Source of the DNA: Bryobacterales bacterium
GTDB taxonomy: Bacteria > Acidobacteriota > Terriglobia > Bryobacterales > Bryobacteraceae
NCBI GenBank assembly: GCA_009697495.1
Contig: SHUN01000103.1
Coordinates: 1-8,447, forward strand
Length of the DNA: 8,447 bases
Reading direction: 5' to 3'
Shown here: positions 1 through 7,600 of the stretch, one piece after another
Position numbering within the stretch: position 1 is the stretch's first letter
Layout of the letters: the number at the start of each line of letters is the position of its first letter
Program-made: the position numbers and the translations under genes
The notes under the pieces: generated by a model
Databases searched by the model: none
Told to the model about the DNA's origin: nothing
Seen by the model: the letters and a program-made list of their open reading frames with translations, nothing else

Positions 1-258
1 TTGATGCCCCAAACGGCGAAGTATCTAAAAGTCAACGCGCACGACCCGGAGCAAAACGTGGAAGGCGGCGCGCGCCTCCTCGATACTTTGGTCAAGCGTT
101 ACGAATCCCGCCGTAATGGCTTGGCCCTTGCTCTAGCCGCCTACAACGCCGGCCCCGGCGCTGTTGACCGGTTTGGCGGCATTCCGCCGTTCAAAGAGAC
201 GCGCCATTATGTGCAAAAAGTCATTCGCCGGTTTAAAGAGCTCGTCCGAGAGCCTTGA
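1..258 (+). CDS. Lytic transglycosylase, SLT domain, C-terminal part (cut by window edge)
   Basis: This is the last 85 codons of a soluble-lytic-transglycosylase (SLT/Slt70-like) catalytic domain, which cleaves the MurNAc-GlcNAc bond of peptidoglycan in the periplasm and forms 1,6-anhydro ends. The first residues, LMPQTA, match the end of the family's GLMQLMP-TA motif, so the TTG at base 1 is an internal leucine and the real start lies to the left. The family signature [12 protein letters not shown] is at about residues 43-54, followed by [13 protein letters not shown], the usual closing motif of the domain. The spacing [16 protein letters not shown] (G-x-YL-x-LL-x-Y in relatives) also fits. 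The catalytic glutamate would lie upstream and cannot be checked. The protein ends soon after the domain, with a basic tail and no extra domain. Family assignment is firm; the exact subfamily is not. Confidence 0.93.
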   Translation: MMPQTAKYLKVNAHDPEQNVEGGARLLDTLVKRYESRRNGLALALAAYNAGPGAVDRFGGIPPFKETRHYVQKVIRRFKELVREP

Positions 259-276
259 CATGCGGCGCGCATTCTT

Positions 277-315
277 CCGATTCAGATCCCTAATGTACCG
301 GACGAATTACGCCGT
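277..315 (+). pseudogene. Possible remnant of a VapB-like antitoxin N-terminus
   Basis: Frame 1 reads PIQIPNVPDELRR here. This resembles the opening beta strand and first helix of FitA/VapB ribbon-helix-helix antitoxins (typical pattern IQIRNVPEELHR). No start codon or SD precedes it in frame, and the following codons do not continue the expected RHH sequence. It is too short to be decisive alone. The argument rests mainly on a VapC-like remnant lying about 90 bases downstream in the expected antitoxin-then-toxin order. A chance match remains possible. Confidence 0.33.
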
Positions 316-406
316 TCGGACATTGATGCCCTCATAGCGCTCGTATTCGATTATCTTGTCTCTACGAATGAGGATTCGCGGAAAAAGACTTCTCGCTCCA
401 TGCGCC

Positions 407-496
407 AAGCTGCCGCGCGAGATGACCGCCTACGTCGCCCTCGCCGAAGTGCTCGACGTCCCGATCCTGACCCGCGCCCGCATCGAAGTCGTCTGA
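407..496 (+). pseudogene. Remnant of a VapC-type PIN-domain toxin (C-terminal end)
   Basis: Frame 2 reads KLPREMTAYVALAEVLDVP and continues ILTRARIEVV to a TGA at 494-496. The C-terminus of VapC PIN-domain ribonucleases typically reads ENLTAYDAAYVALAE, then A-L-D-x-P-L-L-T-R-D-A-R-L, and often ends RARIEVV. Compared with that remembered family pattern, the remnant has lost about three residues within TAYDAAYVALAE, including the conserved aspartate. It has also lost about a dozen residues between LLTR and the terminal RARIEVV, with the frame kept. An ATG at 368 opens the same frame (42 codons), but what precedes residue K407 is not PIN-like, and the N-terminal half with the first catalytic aspartate is absent. 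It cannot make an active toxin. Assignment is from motif memory, not from an alignment. Confidence 0.55.
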
Positions 497-518
497 ACCG
501 TTATCCTTAAAGTTCTAC

Positions 519-2072
519 ATGGCAAAGATTGAACGGGCTCTGCTGAGCCTCACCGACAAGTCCGGCGCCGTCGAATTCGCACGGGCCCTCCGCGAACTCG
601 ACATCGACCTTATCTCCACTGGCGGCACCGCGAAACTCCTCAAAGACGCCGGCATCGCCGTCTATGACGTCAGCGAAGTCACCCACTTTCCCGAAATGCT
701 CGATGGCCGTGTCAAGACCATCCACCCCAATATCGCCGGCGGCATCCTGGCCATGCGCTCCAAACCGGAACACATGGAAGCCCTGGAACAACACGCGATT
801 CCCACCATCGATCTCGTCGCCGTCAACCTCTACGCCTTCGAAAAGATCGCCGCTAATAAAGACGCGACTGTCCCCGAACTGATCGAAAACATCGACATCG
901 GCGGCCCCACCATGATCCGCGCCGCCGCCAAGAACTGGCAGGATGTCGCTGTCGTCACCAGCCCCGCCGACTACCCTGCGCTGCTCGCCGAACTCAAGGC
1001 CAACGCGGCCTCCCTCTCCCGCGAAACGCACTGGAATCTCGCTGTGAAGGCCTTTCACACCACTGCCGCCTACGACCGCGCCATCGCAAACCGTCTGGCC
1101 GATATCACCGCCGACGGCGACGGATTCAACGACGTTCAGCTTGATCTTCCCCGCACGCTCGATCTCCGCGTTCCCCGCGTCCTCGACATGCGTTACGGAG
1201 AAAACCCCCATCAGAAGGCCGCCCTCTATGCCGCCGGATCCATCGGAGTCGCTGGCGGTCAACAGCTCCAGGGCAAGGAGCTCAGCTACAACAACCTCGT
1301 CGATCTGGACGCCGCCTGGCAGCTCGTCAGCGAATTTGACCAGCCCGCCAGTGTCATCATCAAGCACACCAATCCCTGCGGCTGCGCCGAACAGGCAACC
1401 CTCGCCGAAAGCTATCGGATGGCATTTGAAGCCGATCCCGTCTCCGCCTTCGGCGGCGTGCTCGCCTTCAATCGAAGCGTGGACGCGGAGACGGCCCACG
1501 AGATCGTGAAGACCTTCATTGAAGCCATCGCCGCGCCCGATTTCGACACGGCCGCCATCGAAATCCTCGCCGCCAAAAAGAATCTCCGGCTCGTGAAAGT
1601 GAAGTCCGTCGAGGACGCCTTCGTTGTCAAAAGCATTAGCGGCGGCTTTCTTGTACAAACACCGGATAACGCCAGTCTGGACCGCGCCGCGGCAAAGGTT
1701 GTTACCGATCGCCATCCAACCGAAGAAGAATGGCGCGGCCTCGCCTTCAGTTGGAAAGTGGTGAAACACGTCAAGTCCAACGCCATCGTCTACGCCCGCG
1801 AAGGGCAGTTACTTTCCGCCGGCGCCGGCCAGATGAGCCGCGTTTTTTCCGTGGAAATTGGCGCGAAGAAGAGCGTGTTGCCGCTGGCCGGGTGCGTTCT
1901 CGCTTCCGATGCGTTTTTCCCTTTTCCAGACGGACTCGAAGCCGCCGCCGCCCATGGAGTTACCGCCGTCATTCAACCCGGCGGCTCCGTCAAGGATCCC
2001 GAGGTGATCGCCGCCGCCAATCGTTTGGGCGTCGCCATGGTCCTCACCGGCGTTCGGCACTTCCGGCATTAA
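519..2072 (+). CDS. purH: Bifunctional AICAR formyltransferase / IMP cyclohydrolase
   Basis: Catalyses the last two steps of de novo purine synthesis in the cytosol: formyl transfer from 10-formyl-THF to AICAR, then cyclisation of FAICAR to IMP. At 517 residues it is close to the usual bacterial length. Residues 1-~140 form the MGS-like IMP cyclohydrolase domain: ALLSLTDKSG at 7-16, STGGTAKLL at 33-41, and DGRVKTIHP at 62-70 with the active-site lysine at 66. Residues ~200-517 form the AICAR transformylase domain: RYGENPHQKAALY at 225-237, KHTNPCGCA at 282-290 with the catalytic Lys-His pair, DPVSAFGG at 306-313, KHVKSNAIVYA at 416-426, GAGQMSRV at 435-442, and the terminal RHFRH. No clear SD lies before the ATG, which was chosen because MAKIERALLSLTDKSG is the normal family N-terminus. 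No other pur gene is in view. The asparagine-isoleucine after KTIHP (usually K-I/V-H-G) is a small departure. Apparently intact. Confidence 0.98.
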   Translation: MAKIERALLSLTDKSGAVEFARALRELDIDLISTGGTAKLLKDAGIAVYDVSEVTHFPEMLDGRVKTIHPNIAGGILAMRSKPEHMEALEQHAIPTIDLVAVNLYAFEKIAANKDATVPELIENIDIGGPTMIRAAAKNWQDVAVVTSPADYPALLAELKANAASLSRETHWNLAVKAFHTTAAYDRAIANRLADITADGDGFNDVQLDLPRTLDLRVPRVLDMRYGENPHQKAALYAAGSIGVAGGQQLQGKELSYNNLVDLDAAWQLVSEFDQPASVIIKHTNPCGCAEQATLAESYRMAFEADPVSAFGGVLAFNRSVDAETAHEIVKTFIEAIAAPDFDTAAIEILAAKKNLRLVKVKSVEDAFVVKSISGGFLVQTPDNASLDRAAAKVVTDRHPTEEEWRGLAFSWKVVKHVKSNAIVYAREGQLLSAGAGQMSRVFSVEIGAKKSVLPLAGCVLASDAFFPFPDGLEAAAAHGVTAVIQPGGSVKDPEVIAAANRLGVAMVLTGVRHFRH

Positions 2073-2079
2073 GGTTACA

Positions 2080-2235
2080 ATGCACCAAGAACCACGCCGC
2101 ATCCCCGGCCGCTACGTCGTCTACTTCATGATCGCCTTCGCCATCTTCTGCGCGGCGTTCGCGACGTGGGGCATTCGCGCCATGAAAAAACTTCCGCGCC
2201 CGCCGGGGAAGCGGACCGGATCCCCGTTCGGTTAG
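2080..2235 (+). CDS. Small single-pass membrane protein, 51 residues, just after purH
   Basis: A short reading frame starts 7 bases after the purH stop. It has a short basic N-terminus (MHQEPRRIPGR), one hydrophobic segment at about residues 12-31 (YVVYFMIAFAIFCAAFATW), then a strongly basic, proline-rich tail. The charge pattern suggests one inner-membrane helix, though the positive residues on both sides leave orientation unclear. An AAGG (2071-2074) partly overlapping the purH stop and five bases before the ATG could serve as an SD, which would couple its translation to purH. I do not recognise a family. Support comes from placement, SD and a coherent membrane-protein composition; length alone would not suffice. 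Confidence 0.6.
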   Translation: MHQEPRRIPGRYVVYFMIAFAIFCAAFATWGIRAMKKLPRPPGKRTGSPFG

Positions 2236-2395
2236 CGCCGCGCCAAAGTGGTTCCGGTCCCGATGCCACCAAATAGCAACCAATTCTGCTATTGTTACTG
2301 AAAAGATTAAACTGGTGATCGCGCCGCGTCGCCAGGCGTTTGCATTCGCGCCGCGTGCTTCGCCCGTTCTCGCGTATACCCGCTGGAGGTACGTC
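2236..2395. other. Non-coding gap before the orphan membrane-protein gene
   Basis: This 160-base gap contains no supported gene. Bases 2271-2312 are clearly more AT-rich than the surroundings and are the most likely place for a promoter of the downstream gene, but I could not find a well-spaced -35/-10 pair. A GTG at 2315 opens the downstream frame earlier, but no SD precedes it, so it is not taken as the start. Confidence 0.5.
2385..2390 (+). promoter_or_regulatory. Shine-Dalgarno GGAGGT that fixes the start at 2396
   Basis: A full-strength GGAGGT lies five bases upstream of the ATG at 2396. It decides in favour of this ATG over the in-frame GTG at 2315, which has no SD and would add 27 residues ahead of a good first membrane segment. 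Confidence 0.8.
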
Positions 2396-3709
2396 ATGCT
2401 AAATCGAATCCCGCTCATCGCCACAGGAATTTTGCTTGTGTTCTTCGGTCCAACTTTGATTGGACAGGTTGATTCGACGCCTGTCCGGGAATTGATCGCC
2501 GGGGAAATTAAAGAAGTGAGAGCGGCCATCCCGGCTCTCTCCGCCCACCGCCAGTGGACTCTAGGGATTGCGGGCGCAATCTTCTTTCTGGGCCTGATTT
2601 TCGGGCTCGTGGAGAAAACACGGCACGAAAACGAGGAGCGCCCGAGAACGCGGTTCCGTTGGAAAAGCTGGGGCATCATCGCGATAGGGATTCTGATTTC
2701 GTGCCTTACGTGGTGGCTCAATAACGGGTTCAAGGGCGACCACCGCGCCTATGAGAGGGCTGCCATTCAGGCTGACGACCTTCACAAGAGAATGTCGACG
2801 CAGGCGTCGGTATTTGCCAGCAGAAACTTCAAAGATTTCGATGATATGAACACGTTCCTTCAAAAATCCTACGAGCCGCTGCAAAACGAATGGAACGGAT
2901 TGAAGAAGGATGTACTCGGTGTCAGCTCGCTTATCCCCGCCTTGGCGATTGTCCGGGCGGGAGCTAACCCGCAATGGGCGGCTACGGGAATCGGGGACTG
3001 TAACGTCCTCTCGCAATCCGAGACAAACTCCCGTATCGCGGCCACTGAGATTCTGGCGGGTAACCTGCGGCGTGCGGTCTCGGCCCCGTTTGAGGATCTG
3101 CAACGCCTTCGTACCTTCGCGGCAAAATATGGATCCGTTTCACAGTATCGCGACGGCAAGGGAACGGCATTTCGCACGGAGATGACACTCAGTTCACTCT
3201 TCGCCAGGCAAGCCGGAATTACTTCGTATCTGGCCGCCGGGCGCCAAACGCAGGTCCAAACGGCCAATATGGAAGGGCGCCCTAATCCCCCCCGGCAAAC
3301 CAGCGCGACGAAGCTGGGGACGCAAGAAAGGGACGGATTCATTGAACGCGCCGTTCTCATACCGTTGGGCGGCGGACCCGTGATTCTGAAGGCGGCGGAC
3401 TCAAAGAACGGCTGGTTTGTCTTTCACTTCAACGTCAGCGCCCGCAAATCGCCGACGGCCACTGTCACCTTACGTTCGGTCGAGATTCATCAGGGTGGTT
3501 CCGTCGGCAACACCCGCTGGAGTTTCGAATTTCTCAGTAACGGCAACAGGGTGCTCAGTTTGCCGGAGCAACGTTGGGACGACTCGGCGAGGCCAACCCG
3601 CTGCGCCATCGATCCAAACGCGGGATTCTCAGGGCAAGCCACTGCCGGCAAGTTCGGAATTGAGCTGACCGCCGTCGGGATCAGAACCAAAATCGGTGAG
3701 GTAGAGTAG
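2396..3709 (+). CDS. Uncharacterised membrane protein with three N-terminal helices and a large C-terminal domain
   Basis: The 437-residue product is not one I recognise. Hydrophobic segments at about residues 5-23, 54-72 and 91-108 should span the membrane. The loop between the second and third is highly charged (EKTRHENEERPRTRFRWK), which by the positive-inside rule would be cytoplasmic and would place the large C-terminal part outside the inner membrane. Residues ~115-290 look mostly helical, with a tract (115-172) rich in charged and aromatic residues. From ~315 to the end the pattern becomes beta-rich (AVLIPLGGGPVILKA, WFVFHFNVSA, WSFEFLSNGNRVLSL), suggesting a beta-sandwich-like domain. 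Three cysteines are present, at 103 (in a helix), 202 and 403; the last two could pair if exported. Base composition looks lower in GC than purH, and codon choice is less biased, which may mean later acquisition. It ends 37 bases before the broken kelch gene. It is real by its SD, length and membrane pattern; function is unknown. Confidence 0.85.
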   Translation: MLNRIPLIATGILLVFFGPTLIGQVDSTPVRELIAGEIKEVRAAIPALSAHRQWTLGIAGAIFFLGLIFGLVEKTRHENEERPRTRFRWKSWGIIAIGILISCLTWWLNNGFKGDHRAYERAAIQADDLHKRMSTQASVFASRNFKDFDDMNTFLQKSYEPLQNEWNGLKKDVLGVSSLIPALAIVRAGANPQWAATGIGDCNVLSQSETNSRIAATEILAGNLRRAVSAPFEDLQRLRTFAAKYGSVSQYRDGKGTAFRTEMTLSSLFARQAGITSYLAAGRQTQVQTANMEGRPNPPRQTSATKLGTQERDGFIERAVLIPLGGGPVILKAADSKNGWFVFHFNVSARKSPTATVTLRSVEIHQGGSVGNTRWSFEFLSNGNRVLSLPEQRWDDSARPTRCAIDPNAGFSGQATAGKFGIELTAVGIRTKIGEVE

Positions 3710-3746
3710 GCTCGGCGGCGTGAGCGGTTTAAGGAAAACTGTGGCC

Positions 3747-4580
3747 ATGAGACTACTTGTGCTTGCTTTGCTCATCGCGATCGCCCTCGCCGCCCAAGGC
3801 GTGTGGGAACGCCGGGCCGACTACCCGATCTCCGCAACCGAAGTCTCCGCCGCCGCCATCGGCGCCGTAATCTACACGCCCAGCAGCGGCCCAATTGCGG
3901 GCGCGACCTAGTCTAATCGCACCGAGGCCTTCATCCTGCCGTCAGCCAATCCGCCCGTGTTGAACGGCCGGCCGCTGAACGCCGCCAGTTATGAGCCGGA
4001 GGCCGCCGAGGGGATGCTCATGACCGTATTCGGCCGCAATCTCGCGCCCGGTCTACAGTCCTCTAGGCCCGCCACTCAGATGCTCGGCGTCCGCGCCACT
4101 CTGAACGGCGCTCCGTTGCAACTCCTCTTCGTCTCCCCTGGTCAGCTAGCCTTCCGGCTCCCCAACGGCCCCGGTTCGGGCGAATTCCGTGTTCAGCATG
4201 CCGGCGTCGAATCCGCCCCCGTTCCGCTCCGCATTGCCGGACCCGCGCGCCGTGGCATCTTCTCTCTCAGCATGGACGGCAAAGGCCCCGGCGCCATTCT
4301 CCCCGCGTCGATCCGGCGGGGCGGCGCAGTCGAGATTTATTGCACCGGTCTCGGTGCGACGCTCCCGCCCGCCGAAGGGCTGGAGCGGACGCGGATCATT
4401 CCGCAGGTTGAAATCGAAGGGCGCGATGCCGAAGTACTCTTCAGCGATCTCGCGCCCGGCCTCTTCGGTGTGTATCAGGTGAATGCCCGCGTGCCGCTTG
4501 ACTCACCCACAGGCACCGCCGTGGAGGTTCGTCTTCGCGCGGGAGGAGCCGGAATGGGAATTTCCGGGGATCCGATTTGA
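3747..4580 (+). pseudogene. Broken secreted kelch-propeller protein with C-terminal TIGR03437-like domain
   Basis: One continuous frame carries a signal peptide (MRLLVLALLIAIALAAQ), the first edge of a kelch propeller (GVWERRADYP, ATEVSAAAIG), then directly a last-blade ending (VIYTPSSGPIAGAT), a TAG at 3909-3911, and SNRTEAFILPSANPP leading into a TIGR03437-like domain at about 3960-4557. Secreted kelch proteins have some 250-300 residues between those edges; here they are missing without loss of frame. Deletion between two similar blades, both with a G-x-x-IY step, would explain this. The TAG sits where relatives commonly have Q or Y, so CAG to TAG is plausible. The C-terminal domain contains SYEPEAAEGMLMTVFGRNLAP, LLFVSPGQLAFRLP, AVEIYCTGLGA and VYQVNARVP, the typical motifs. 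A TTG at 3957 could reopen the tail, but no SD or signal peptide precedes it. AAGGA at 3731-3735 suits a GTG at 3741 by spacing as well as the ATG at 3747. A sequencing error could explain the TAG but not the missing blades. Confidence 0.72.
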
Positions 4581-4607
4581 CATCGGGCGAACGGGGTGTT
4601 TTATATT
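4577..4607 (+). promoter_or_regulatory. Probable sigma70-type promoter for the receptor gene
   Basis: TTGACA at 4577-4582 is a perfect -35 hexamer, and TATATT at 4602-4607 matches the -10 consensus in five of six bases. The spacer is 19 bases, longer than the ideal 17. The -35 overlaps the TGA stop (4578-4580) of the broken kelch gene. Transcription would start near 4614 and give a leader of about 35 bases. The stretch is AT-rich against a GC-rich background, which supports a regulatory role. Confidence 0.55.
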
Positions 4608-4634
4608 GTATGCGGGGTCATCCTTATTTAACTT

Positions 4635-4641
4635 AAAGGGG
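4635..4641 (+). promoter_or_regulatory. Shine-Dalgarno AAAGGGG for the receptor
   Basis: This purine run lies seven bases before the ATG at 4649 and only one base before the in-frame TTG at 4643. It therefore supports the ATG as start and removes two residues from the longest possible reading. Confidence 0.65.
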
Positions 4642-4648
4642 CTTGTTC

Positions 4649-7600
4649 ATGGGAATTCCAAATTTCAGGCACTGGCAGGCCCGTTTGGCCACGCTGGTTT
4701 TTGCGACGCTGCTCGGGATCTTTACGATTCCGGCGGTTGCGCAGGTTTTATACACGACGATTGTCGGCAACGTGGAAGACGCCACCGGGGCCGTTGTGCC
4801 CAAGGCGAAGGTCACGATTGCCGATGCGGCCACAGGCATCAACCGCGAGGCGACGACGGATGCGGCGGGCAACTACACGATTCCGAGCGTGCCCATAGGC
4901 AGCTATGTCGTGAAGATCACCGCGAGCGGTTTCAAGACGACGACGCGGGAGGGTGTGGTGCTGACGGTGAACACCACGGCCCGCGTGAATGCGAAGCTCG
5001 AAGTGGGCGCGGTGTCTGAGCAGGTGACGGTGGAAGCCTCCGCCGTGCAACTGCAGACGGACCGCAGCGACACGAAGACGGAAATCGGGGCGAAGATCGT
5101 CACGGAGTTGCCGTTGAACCAATACCGCAACTATCAGGCGCTGATCAACCTGGTGCCCGGCGCGACGCCGTCGACGACGCAGAACTCAATCATCGATACA
5201 CCGGGGCGCGCGCTGCGCACCTTCGTCAATGGCACGTCGACGAACAACAACGTGACGCGCCTGGACGGGGCCGTGAACATCAACATTTGGCTGCCGCATC
5301 ATGTGGCCTATGTGGCTCCGGCGGAGACGGTGGAGAACGTGAATATAACCACCTCCTCGCTCGACGCGGAACAGGGCATGGCGGGCGGCGCGGCGATGAC
5401 CGTGGCTTCGGCGAGCGGGACGAATACGCTGCATGGCGCGGCGTGGGAATACCACGAAAACCAGGACCTGAAGTCGCGCTCGTACTTTCAGCCGTCGGCG
5501 ACGCCGAACGCGCTGTATAAGCTGAATATTTTCGGTGGAAAATTGAGCGGCGCGATCGTTAAGAACAAGCTGTTCTGGTTCGCGCACACCGAAGCGGCCA
5601 AGCAGTTGTCCGGCGGACAGGGCTTCTTCACGGTACCGAACGCGGCGATGCGCGCCGGTGATTTCTCCTCGCGCATCGGTACGAACGGGCAGGGGGCGAT
5701 TTTCGATCCAGCCGCCGGCCTCGCCGATGGTTCGGGCCGGCAGCCCTTCGCCGGCAACCGCGTTCCGACGGCTCGCTTCAGCCCGCAGGGGCTGAAGATG
5801 CTGGCGCTGGTTCCGACACCAAACAACGAAGGCGGACAGACGGTGAACGCCGCGAACGGCGTCATTGCGAACAACCACTTCGTGAGCGCCACAGGCTCGC
5901 TGAACCGCTACAACTACGATGGCAAACTCAACTGGAACCGCAACGACAAGCACACGATGTTCGGTAAATACTCGACGCTGCGGGCGACCGCGGGCGGGGT
6001 ATTTGGGCTCGGCGCGGCCGGGGGCGGCGGCGTCGGCGGCGACCCGGGTACGGGAGAAACGAGGCAGCAACTGGTGACGATCGGCACAAACTACACGATC
6101 TCGCCGACGATGCTGTTCGACGCCAACTGGGGTATGACCCGGATGGACCAGACAGTCCAGGGCGCCGACTTCGGAACCAACTTTGGCACCGATACTTTCG
6201 GTATTCCCGGCACGAATGGGCCGGACCCGCGCCAGAGCGGCCTGCCCGCTTTCAACATTAACGGTTTGAGCTCGTGGGGCCAGACGGCGACGTGGATGCC
6301 GACGGAACGCGCGGAGCGCAGCTATACGTTTACAACCAACTTGTCCATCATCAAGTCCAAGCATGAAATTCGTATGGGCTTCGACGCGGTACACCACCAG
6401 TTGAACCATTGGCAGCCGGAAACGGACAACCCCCGCGGCGCGTTCAATTTTGGCGGCGGCGTAACAGCGGTTCCTGGAGGCTTAACGGCGGTGCAGGCGA
6501 ACGGTATGGCGCAGTTCCTGCTGGGCATGCCCAACAGCATGTCAAAGAGCTTGCAGTACGAGCTGATGACCACTCGCGAATGGCAGTTGGGCTGGTACTT
6601 GCGCGACCGCTGGCAGGTAAACCGGAATCTGACGTTCAACTTCGGCCTCCGTGCCGAGGCCTATCCGCTCATCACCCGTGGTGGCGGCAAAGGCGTTGAG
6701 CGGCTGGACCTCCAGACCATGAAGTTGACGCTTGGCGGGCGCGGTCCAATTCCGACCAACCCTGGTATCAGCGTGAAAACCGTGTTCCTGGCACCCCGCA
6801 TCGGCATGGCGTTGCGCATAACCGACAACATCGTGATTCGAGCCGGCTACGGTATGACCATTGATCCCCTGCCGTTCTCGCGCCCGTTGCGCGGATCGTT
6901 CTACCCGATGACCATCGCGGCGACTTTCCAGCAGAACACCGGCTTCCAGAACTTCGGAACGCTGGCGACGGGCATTCCGCCGCTGCCGGTTCCGGATCTC
7001 TCGACCGGTGTCGTGGCGCTGCCGAACACGGTGGCCATCCGCAGCCCTTGGGGAAGCATCACCCGCGGCGCAATTCAATCGTGGAACTTCACGCTTGAAC
7101 GGCGAGTCGGCCGGAACCTCAACGCTTCGTTGGGCTATGTCGGAACCAAATCGACCAACGTGCTGGGTGATCGCGACGTGAACTCCAATGCGCCGGGCCT
7201 GGGCAACAACGGTCGTCCGTTCTTCGCCTCCACCGGACGCGGCATCGCCATTAACATGTGGGACGGCTGGATGAGCTCCCACTACCACGGCCTGCAAAGC
7301 AGCCTACGCGGCAACGTGACCAAGGACTTGTTTGTGCAGGGTGCCTACACCTGGTCCAAAGCCATCAACATGACCGACGAAGATGGCTGGGTGAGCACGG
7401 TTTGGAACTGGGGACCGGTGATCAATCGCAATAGCGCGACGGCCGGCTATGACCGTACCCAGGTATTCCAGATGGGCTATGTTTATCAGTTGCCTGTCGG
7501 CAAGGGCAAGGCGTTGATGAATACCTCCAATAAGGCGGCGAACCTAATCCTGGGCGGCTGGCAGACGGGTGGCATTTATTACGCCTACTCCGGCACGCCG

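Noticed and set aside
259..518. A riboswitch or PurR-type operator upstream of purH
   Set aside because: I saw no purine-riboswitch core or palindromic operator. The gap is better explained by toxin-antitoxin remnants.
507..1769. A 420-codon open frame on the minus strand, antisense to purH
   Set aside because: It lies entirely over purH, whose motifs and length are intact. Its product is a low-complexity mix of Gly, Asp, Val and Phe typical of the reverse frame of a GC-rich gene, with no domain.
2272..2293. Inverted repeat AATAGC / GCTATT as a terminator after the small membrane protein
   Set aside because: The stem is only six AT-rich pairs with a ten-base loop and no following T run, so it could be chance.
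2315..2395. GTG at 2315 as an earlier start for the orphan membrane protein
   Set aside because: No SD precedes it, the extra 27 residues are Arg/Ala-rich and do not form a leader, and GGAGGT at 2385-2390 points to ATG 2396.
3957..4580. The TIGR03437-like region as a separate intact gene starting at TTG 3957
   Set aside because: It has no SD and no signal peptide, and its frame joins exactly to the kelch-like leader through one TAG. It is better read as the tail of a broken gene.
5186..6409. A 407-codon minus-strand frame inside the receptor gene
   Set aside because: It is Arg/Val/Ala-rich with no recognisable motif and runs opposite a well-supported receptor. It is explained by GC-biased codon positions.
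6542..7297. A 251-codon minus-strand frame inside the receptor gene
   Set aside because: Same situation as the other antisense frames: no motif, no independent SD, fully covered by a recognised gene.
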